From positions 9,786 through 17,354 of the forward strand of contig MGUL01000105.1 of assembly GCA_001800005.1 (NCBI GenBank): a stretch of 7,569 nt of DNA. The letters are read 5' to 3'. Positions 1 through 4,485 of the stretch are shown in pieces (position 1 is the first letter of the stretch; every line of letters begins with the position of its first letter). Both the position numbers and the translations under genes were made by a program. A model generated the notes under the pieces. The model ran no database searches. It saw nothing but the letters and a program-made list of their open reading frames with translations, and had not been told where the DNA came from. This DNA is from Elusimicrobia bacterium RBG_16_66_12 (lineage in GTDB: Bacteria > Elusimicrobiota > Elusimicrobia > UBA1565 > UBA9628).

Positions 1-879
1 GATTACGCGCGCGACGCGGCCTTTCTCTGGGCCGGCGCGGCCGCCGTCTACGCCCTGCTGTTGGCCTTGGCGGGCGGAATCTACTTCACCGGCTACAGCG
101 GGGCCCAAGAGGGGGCGCTGCGGCGCCGCGTCCATGCTTTTGTCCCGCTTTTAGTCGCGCCGCTGCTTTGGAAGGAGTGGGTGAGCTTCAGACGCGACGT
201 GAAGCACTGGTCGCAGATGCTGCTGATCGCGGGCCTGGTCTTCGTCTATCTCTTCAGCATTCGCCGGCTGCCTCTCGATTCGCCGGAGCTGCGCAGCCTG
301 GTCGCGTTCCTGAACGTCGGCACCGCCGGCTTCGTCATCGCGGCCCTGGGGCTGCGCTTCACTTTCCCGTCCGTGAGCCTGGAGGGCAAGTCCTGGTGGG
401 TCATCCGCGCCGCGCCCCTGGAGATGGGCCAGGTGATGCGCCAGAAATTCGCCTTCTCCGCCGTGCCGCTGCTGACGGTCGCCCTCGTGCTGGGGCTGAT
501 GACGAACCGCCTCCTGGGGGCCGACCGCTTCACCGCCTGGCTTTCCCTGGGGGCGCTTCTGACCGTGGCCCTCTGCGTCTGCGCGATGGGCGTCGGCTTC
601 GGCGCGCTCTTCCCGCGTTTCTCGGTCGAGAACATCCACCAGATCGAGTCCTCTCTGGGAGGCTTCGTGTACATGGCGGCCAGCCTCTTCTACATCGCCC
701 TCACCCTCGCCATCCTCGCGGCTCCCATGCAGATGCACTTCTCGCAGCGGTTCGGAAGGCCCGACTGGGACCCGCGCGTCGCGGCCTTCTCCGCCGCGGC
801 CTGGCTCGCCCTCAATCTGTTCGCCGGCCTCACGCCCTGGATCCTGGGGCGCCGGGCCCTGGAGAACCATGAAGAATAG
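1..879 (+). CDS. Putative ABC exporter membrane protein, C-terminal part (5' end outside window)
   Basis: The frame is open from base 1, so the gene begins upstream; 292 residues are visible. The protein is strongly hydrophobic with about seven likely membrane spans, at roughly residues 6-27, 59-82, 100-120, 146-163, 176-198, 218-240 and 262-282. The segment reading SLEGKSWWVIRAAP, followed by a basic and polar stretch ending in QKF, and the earlier LLWKEW..FRRD..HWSQ stretch match what I recall of the 'putative ABC exporter' permease family (Pfam ABC_tran_2, PF16949). Members usually have around 500 residues, so perhaps half is missing. Such proteins are thought to form the membrane part of an exporter whose ATPase is encoded nearby, probably upstream here; the substrate is unknown. 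The stop at 877-879 lies inside the next gene, implying co-transcription. Family assignment is by motif memory; it could be another ABC-2-like permease. Confidence 0.75.
   Translation, partial: DYARDAAFLWAGAAAVYALLLALAGGIYFTGYSGAQEGALRRRVHAFVPLLVAPLLWKEWVSFRRDVKHWSQMLLIAGLVFVYLFSIRRLPLDSPELRSLVAFLNVGTAGFVIAALGLRFTFPSVSLEGKSWWVIRAAPLEMGQVMRQKFAFSAVPLLTVALVLGLMTNRLLGADRFTAWLSLGALLTVALCVCAMGVGFGALFPRFSVENIHQIESSLGGFVYMAASLFYIALTLAILAAPMQMHFSQRFGRPDWDPRVAAFSAAAWLALNLFAGLTPWILGRRALENHEE
861..865 (+). promoter_or_regulatory. Ribosome binding site of the deacetylase gene
   Basis: GGAGA lies 3 bases before the ATG at 869, inside the end of the upstream permease gene. The spacing is slightly short, but it is the only Shine-Dalgarno-like element near and supports this start. 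Confidence 0.5.
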
Positions 880-1594
880 CCTGCTTGCCGCGTTCGCCTT
901 CCTCGCCGTTCCCGCCTGCGCCGGTCCGAAGGTGGCGGTCGTGCTGGACGATTTCGGCCTCACCTACAAGAAGAACCCGCCCGACGAGGAGTGGATGTCC
1001 CTCGCCCAGCCGTTGACCTTCGCGGTGATGCCGGACTCGCCGCGCACGAAGAAGGCGGCCAAGGCGACGCTGGAGGCGGGCAAGGAGCTGATCATCCACT
1101 ACCCCTTCGACCCGTTTCAGAAGCTGGTCCTGGCCAAGGACGCCGCCGCGCCCGAGGACGTGGCCGGCGCGACGAAGCTCCTGGAGAAATGCCTCAGGGA
1201 CATCCCCGGCGCCGTCGGGCTGAACAACCATCGGTCCTACCGCGGGACGCGGAACCGCCCGCTGATGCGCGAGTTCATGAAGGTCCTCAAGACGAAGAAC
1301 CTTTACTTCCTGGACTCGAAGGTTTCGTCGAAGACCGTCGCTTACGATGAGGCCAAGGCCGCCGGCATCCCCGCCGCGATGAACGACATCTTCCTCGACA
1401 CGGCCGAGATCCACACCCAGGCCTTCTGCGCGAAGAACCTGGCCGCGGCCGTCGCGCGCGCGCGCGCGCATGGAGAGGCGGTCGCCATCGGCCACCACTA
1501 CTTCCGCGGCACGCTCGACTGCCTGAAGGAAGGGATGCCGCGCTACGCGAAGGAAGGCGTCGAGTTCGTCAAGGCGTCAGCGCTGGCTCGCTGA
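869..1594 (+). CDS. Secreted divergent polysaccharide deacetylase (YibQ-like)
   Basis: This 241-residue protein starts with a signal peptide: MKNS, a hydrophobic stretch, then ACA-G as a likely signal peptidase I site near residue 18. A lipoprotein Cys17 is possible but the lipobox (VPAC) is poor. The rest follows the divergent polysaccharide deacetylase family (Polysacc_deac_2, PF04748) in order: VVLDDFG with D27-D28, IIHYPFDPF at 76-83 (family form HLPMEP), GLNNH at 117-121, FLDS at 147-150, and IGHH at 207-210. These put the expected acidic and histidine metal or catalytic residues in place. It probably acts outside the cytoplasmic membrane on a glycan, but no substrate is established for this branch. 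The segment after NNH reads RSYRGT where the family often has MGSRFT, so it is a divergent member. The ATG at 869 is preceded by GGAGA (861-865) and overlaps the upstream gene by 11 bases, which suggests an operon and translational coupling. Confidence 0.85.
   Translation: MKNSLLAAFAFLAVPACAGPKVAVVLDDFGLTYKKNPPDEEWMSLAQPLTFAVMPDSPRTKKAAKATLEAGKELIIHYPFDPFQKLVLAKDAAAPEDVAGATKLLEKCLRDIPGAVGLNNHRSYRGTRNRPLMREFMKVLKTKNLYFLDSKVSSKTVAYDEAKAAGIPAAMNDIFLDTAEIHTQAFCAKNLAAAVARARAHGEAVAIGHHYFRGTLDCLKEGMPRYAKEGVEFVKASALAR
1453..1469. repeat. Alternating CG dinucleotide tract, 8.5 units
   Basis: An uninterrupted CGCG run of 17 bases lies inside the deacetylase gene and encodes an Ala-Arg-Ala-Arg-Ala segment (about residues 196-201). 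Such tracts can adopt Z-DNA and can slip by two bases, which here would shift the frame before the IGHH motif. In so GC-rich a gene it may simply reflect codon choice. Confidence 0.6.
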
Positions 1595-1600
1595 AAATCC

Positions 1601-1684
1601 TGCCGGCGGTGGGAGTCGAACCCACATGAGGTCGCCCTCGAGCGATTTTGAGTCGCTTGCGTCTGCCAGTTCCGCCACGCCGGC
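1601..1684 (-). tRNA. tRNA-Leu, anticodon CAA
   Basis: Read on the minus strand, this 84-base stretch folds as a complete class II tRNA. The acceptor stem is GCCGGCG paired with CGCCGGC, with discriminator base A. The D arm contains AACTGGCAGA, typical of leucine tRNAs. The anticodon stem is AGCGA/TCGCT around the seven-base loop CTCAAAA, giving anticodon CAA, which reads UUG. The long variable arm is GAGG-GCGA-CCTC, and the T arm is GTGGG/CCCAC around TTCGACT. All stems pair fully. The 3' CCA is not encoded (the next bases are GGA), so a CCA-adding enzyme is needed. The 3' end lies 6 bases from the convergent deacetylase stop codon, and I see no terminator in between. Confidence 0.97.
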
Positions 1685-1726
1685 GTCAGGTGAATTAAAG
1701 CACTTTTGTATTGTACACTCGACCGG
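1685..1726. promoter_or_regulatory. Short AT-rich divergent promoter region between tRNA-Leu and receiver-thioesterase gene
   Basis: These 42 bases are clearly AT-richer than the surroundings and must hold the start signals for both flanking divergent genes. On the minus strand TACAAT (complement of 1710-1715) is a five-of-six match to the sigma-70 -10 box and lies 25 bases before the tRNA 5' end, a sensible distance. No good -35 box is visible 16-18 bases further up. On the plus strand TATTGT (1709-1714) is a weaker -10 candidate that would start transcription a few bases before the ATG at 1727. The boxes are read by eye and unproven. Confidence 0.4.
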
Positions 1727-2638
1727 ATGGCACGCACGATCCTCGTCGTCGACGATGACGCGACCTTGGTCGCTCCGCTCAAGGACGGCCTGGAGTCCGC
1801 CGGCTACAAGGTCGCGGTGGCCTTCGATGCGGCGCAGGGGCTGCTCCTCGCCCATGAGGCGCGGCCCGATCTGATCATCCTCGATTACTACATGCCGGGC
1901 ATCGACGGCGGCGCCATGTACGAACGCATGCGAGCCTCCTCCGACGTCGCCGAAGTGCCCGTGGTCTTCTCGACGGGACTGACCTTGGAGGAGCTGCGCG
2001 GCAAGGTGAAGCCCGGGCCCAAGACCTTCTTCCTGAAGAAGCCCGTGGGCTTCTCCGGCATCCTGTCGGTGGTCAACCAGATCCTGGGAGAGGACCGGCA
2101 GGCCATGTCGAGAGTGGTCCTTCCCGCCACGACCGGCACGCCGGCGCCCGTCCCGGGTCCCGCGTCCCCGCCCGCGCCGGCGCCCGCCCCCGAACCGCGG
2201 AGCGCGGCCAGGCACTCGGAGTTCCAGGTGCGAGTGACCTACGCCGACACCGACAAGATGGGGATCATCTACTACGCGAATTATCTGAAGTACTTTGAGC
2301 AGGGGCGCACCGAGCTCCTGCGTTCGCTCGGCGTGCGGTATCGCGACCTTGAAGTCCAGCGCAAGATTTTCCTGCCGGCCGTCGAGGCGCGCTGCCGATA
2401 CCTCGCTCCCAGCCGCTACGACGACCTCCTCACCGTGCGCACGTGGATCGCGGAGATGGGGCGCGCCAGCATCTCCTTCGAGTGCGACGTGGTGGACAAG
2501 GACCTGGCGGGCAAGGTGGTCGCGCGAGGGTATTCCCGACACGCCCTGGTCAACGACCTGTGGCGCACCACGCGCATGCCGGGCGACCTGCGCATCCTGC
2601 TCGCGCCCTTCGTGGGACGCGGCCCGGGTCAGGTGTAG
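1727..2638 (+). CDS. Response-regulator receiver domain fused to YbgC-type (4HBT) hotdog acyl-CoA thioesterase
   Basis: This is a single open frame of 303 residues with two domains. Residues 3-122 are a receiver domain: acidic pocket D9-D11, phospho-acceptor D53 in LIILDYYMPG, T83 in VVFSTG, and K105-P106. Residues 133-157 are a Pro/Ala-rich linker. Residues 166-295 are a hotdog thioesterase of the YbgC/4HBT family: YADTDKMGIIYYANYLKYFE with the likely catalytic D176, GRTELLR, and YLAPSRYDDLL. The family's VYHxxY histidine is Tyr183 here, a substitution I recall in other members. The expected reaction is hydrolysis of acyl-CoA or acyl-ACP in the cytosol, possibly switched by phosphorylation of the receiver. 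No histidine kinase or DNA-binding domain is present. I chose the ATG at 1727 because the receiver begins right after it; an in-frame TTG at 1706 would add seven residues. There is no Shine-Dalgarno sequence, so the mRNA may be nearly leaderless. An internal ATG at 2105 (residue 127) could yield the thioesterase alone. Confidence 0.9.
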   Translation: MARTILVVDDDATLVAPLKDGLESAGYKVAVAFDAAQGLLLAHEARPDLIILDYYMPGIDGGAMYERMRASSDVAEVPVVFSTGLTLEELRGKVKPGPKTFFLKKPVGFSGILSVVNQILGEDRQAMSRVVLPATTGTPAPVPGPASPPAPAPAPEPRSAARHSEFQVRVTYADTDKMGIIYYANYLKYFEQGRTELLRSLGVRYRDLEVQRKIFLPAVEARCRYLAPSRYDDLLTVRTWIAEMGRASISFECDVVDKDLAGKVVARGYSRHALVNDLWRTTRMPGDLRILLAPFVGRGPGQV

Positions 2639-3714
2639 GGGATCGATTCGCCGTTGGCGGCGAAGCTCTGCAGGCCGGATTCGCTCGCGTACCAGGACCA
2701 GCCGACCTGGATCAGCGCCTTGAGGATGCAGGCCGCCGGGATCGCGAACACGAGGCCCAGGAAGCCGAACATCTCCGCGCCCAGGATCAGCGACAGCAGG
2801 AAGACCATCGGATGCAGGTGCACCGAGTGGCGGGCGATGATCGGCTGGAGAAGTATCTCGTCGGCCAGCCGGATGCCGAAGAAGAGCAGGCAGACCTTGA
2901 AGAACGCCGAGATCGTGCCGAACTGGTACCAGGCCATGCCGCCGCCCACCACGATCCCGATCGCGACGCCCAGGTAGGGCACGAAGGAACTGACGCCCGA
3001 GAGCACCGAGATCGCGAAGGCGTTGTCGACGCCCAGCGCGAGGAGCCCGAGGAAGGAGGCGAGGCCGATGGCCGCCGCCACGATCAGGATCCCGCGCAGG
3101 TAGTTGCCCAGAGAGGTGTCGATCTCGCCCATCAGATGGATCGCCTGCTCGACGTAGCGGCTCGGCGCGGTCTGGATGAGGCGCTCGAACCCGCCGGGGC
3201 CGTCGAGCAGGAAGAAGAAGCCGATGAACGGGACCAGAAGGCCATGGGCCAGCAGCGGCAGAAGCCCCAGGATGTCCGAGGGCACGGATTGCAGCCGCTC
3301 GAGGCCGCTGCCGACGACCGAGTCGAGCGCGTGCTCGGCCACCTTCGGAGGCAGCGGGAGCCGTCGCGTGAGCTTGGACTGCTGGACGACGACGAACTTC
3401 TGTATCTGAGAAAGGTAGATCGGCGCGTTGGCGCTCAGGCGCTCGGACTCGTCGACGATGAGCGTCTTGAGCCCCGCGTAGGCGCCGTAGCCGATGAGGA
3501 GCGCGATCAGGTAGCCCATCACGACCAGATGCGAGCGCCGCAGGCCTTTCGCCTCGAAGTAGACGACGGCCGGATCGACGACGTAGGCGAACGCGGCCGC
3601 GAGGAGGAAGGGCGTGAGCGCCTCGCGCACGAGGTAGAAGGCGTAGAGGGCCGCGCCGGCGACGATGAAGACCGTCAGGAACGGCGCCGAGCCCGACCGG
3701 CGGGACTCAGTCAC
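2629..3714 (-). CDS. AI-2E/PerM-family (YdiK-like) membrane transporter
   Basis: The protein has 361 residues, normal for the AI-2E transporter family (PF01594). Hydrophobic spans lie near residues 11-29, 33-50, 62-82, 151-170, 205-227, 231-260, 268-287 and 301-335, with a long soluble helical stretch at about 85-150 between the third and fourth spans, as is typical. Family signatures visible are FIGFFFLLDG (163-172), IDTSLGNYLRG (198-208), FVPYLG (244-249), LLQPIIAR (288-295) and the C-terminal HPMVFLLSLILGAEMFG followed by IPAA. Characterised relatives include TqsA (AI-2 export) and Na+(Li+)/H+ antiporters, so the substrate cannot be named. The GTG start at 3714 lies within GTGACTGA, overlapping the end of the nucleotide-binding gene by 8 bases. 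No Shine-Dalgarno is visible, so translation probably depends on coupling. The 3' end overlaps the convergent receiver-thioesterase gene by 10 bases. Confidence 0.92.
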   Translation of the reverse strand: MTESRRSGSAPFLTVFIVAGAALYAFYLVREALTPFLLAAAFAYVVDPAVVYFEAKGLRRSHLVVMGYLIALLIGYGAYAGLKTLIVDESERLSANAPIYLSQIQKFVVVQQSKLTRRLPLPPKVAEHALDSVVGSGLERLQSVPSDILGLLPLLAHGLLVPFIGFFFLLDGPGGFERLIQTAPSRYVEQAIHLMGEIDTSLGNYLRGILIVAAAIGLASFLGLLALGVDNAFAISVLSGVSSFVPYLGVAIGIVVGGGMAWYQFGTISAFFKVCLLFFGIRLADEILLQPIIARHSVHLHPMVFLLSLILGAEMFGFLGLVFAIPAACILKALIQVGWSWYASESGLQSFAANGESIPYT

Positions 3715-4210
3715 GGGCGGCGGAGGCCGTGAACGCGCCGGTCGCGCGGCGCAGCCGCGTGGAGAGCAGGCGGGCCAAGTGCCCCATGATGGTCACGCCG
3801 ATGCGGGGCTCGGCTTGGAGCAGGGCTTCGAGTTTGGTCCGGTAGAGGAGGTGCAGACGGGAGGTCTCGGTCGCGGCGGCCGTGGCCGAGCGCGGCAGCG
3901 ATTCGAGCAGAGCCATCTCCCCGAACCACTCCCCCGGCTTCACCGTGTAGAGAGGCAGAGTCTCTCCCCCGGGGCCGCGGCGGGTCAAATCGACCTTGCC
4001 GGACTCCAGGATGAACAGCGCTCGTCCGATGTCGCCTTCCTCGAAGATGACCTCTCCCGGCCGATAGGTCCGCGCGTGCAGCGCCTGGACCAGGCGGCCG
4101 AGTTCGTTGTTGTTGAGGTCCTGGAAGATCTCCAGGGAGCGCAGGAACTGCTTCTTGCGCGCGAACTGGGGGTCCAGGAACCAGTGCTTGAGGCCCTTGA
4201 ACAGGCTCAT
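3707..4210 (-). CDS. Stand-alone cyclic-nucleotide-binding domain protein (CRP-type sensor fold, no HTH)
   Basis: This 167-residue protein is built around one cNMP-binding domain (PF00027), about residues 28-145. It starts with a basic, amphipathic leader (MSLFKGLKHWFLDPQFARKKQ). YRPGEVIFEEGD (49-60) is the usual early beta-roll motif. The phosphate-binding cassette reads FGEMALL (96-102) then PRSATAAA (106-113); G97, E98 and R107 sit where CRP-family proteins bind the ribose-phosphate, so ligand binding looks competent. There is no helix-turn-helix after the C helix, so it is unlikely to be a CRP-type transcription factor. It may be a ligand-sensing partner acting at the membrane or on another protein. 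The gene starts 4 bases after the upstream stop and ends within the start of the transporter gene, so the three are probably one operon. The ligand (cAMP, cGMP or other) cannot be told from sequence. Confidence 0.88.
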   Translation of the reverse strand: MSLFKGLKHWFLDPQFARKKQFLRSLEIFQDLNNNELGRLVQALHARTYRPGEVIFEEGDIGRALFILESGKVDLTRRGPGGETLPLYTVKPGEWFGEMALLESLPRSATAAATETSRLHLLYRTKLEALLQAEPRIGVTIMGHLARLLSTRLRRATGAFTASAARD

Positions 4211-4214
4211 CGCA

Positions 4215-4448
4215 TCAGCCGCCGCGGAAGAGCTGGAGGCCCGCGGAGAAGAGCGTCTTGAACGCCGTTCCCCAGCCCGAGCGCATCGACTGCCCGAAAG
4301 TGAGGACTTCCTGGTCCACGCGGTAGGCGGCGACCTCGACGGCCGAGGCCGCGTCGCGGACCTTGATCATCGCGACGCAGAAGACGGCGATCATGACGGC
4401 GAGCTCGACGACGATCAGCGCGAGGCAGACGGCGATGAATGTCTCCAT
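4215..4448 (-). CDS. Small single-pass membrane protein, DUF948-like
   Basis: From the ATG at 4448 this encodes 77 residues. METF leads into one strong hydrophobic helix (about residues 5-27, IAVCLALIVVELAVMIAVF), followed by a polar helical stretch (KVRDAASAVEVAAYRVDQEV) and a short tail ending LQLFRGG. One N-terminal membrane helix followed by a heptad-like soluble helix resembles the DUF948 family (PF06103), whose role is unknown; at this length the match is tentative. The frame stays open further upstream and could start at 4487, but that would run into ileS. The 4448 start is preceded by AGGA (complement of 4458-4461) at a reasonable distance, and the product then begins directly at the membrane helix. 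It is the first gene of the minus-strand unit with the nucleotide-binding protein and the transporter. Confidence 0.7.
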   Translation of the reverse strand: METFIAVCLALIVVELAVMIAVFCVAMIKVRDAASAVEVAAYRVDQEVLTFGQSMRSGWGTAFKTLFSAGLQLFRGG

Positions 4449-4485
4449 GGGAAGCCATCCTACAAAAAATTGATAGGATTCACGC
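4449..4485. promoter_or_regulatory. Divergent intergenic region between the membrane-protein operon and ileS, with ileS ribosome binding site
   Basis: This 37-base gap carries an AT-rich core (ACAAAAAATTGATA, 4462-4475) that probably serves both directions. AGGA at 4475-4478, 7 bases before the ATG at 4486, is the ileS ribosome binding site. AGGA on the other strand (complement of 4458-4461) serves the small membrane protein gene. No convincing -35/-10 pair can be named by eye. The space is far too short for a T-box leader. Confidence 0.5.

Noticed and set aside
151..963. A 270-codon minus-strand frame opposite the permease and deacetylase start
   Set aside because: It is a charged, domain-free shadow of the two real plus-strand genes.
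1578..1593. Inverted repeat CAGCG...CGCTG at the deacetylase 3' end as a terminator
   Set aside because: The stem is only 5 base pairs with a 6-base loop. The run next to it is A on the plus strand, and the T run on the minus strand precedes the hairpin instead of following it, so it does not fit an intrinsic terminator in either direction.
2443..3732. A 429-codon plus-strand open frame opposite the transporter
   Set aside because: It is extremely charged and low in hydrophobics with no domain, while the minus strand encodes a clear AI-2E-family membrane protein. It is a high-GC shadow frame.
4449..4485. T-box riboswitch before ileS
   Set aside because: The gap to the divergent gene is only 37 bases, there is no T-box core motif, and a leader would have to lie inside the opposite-strand gene.
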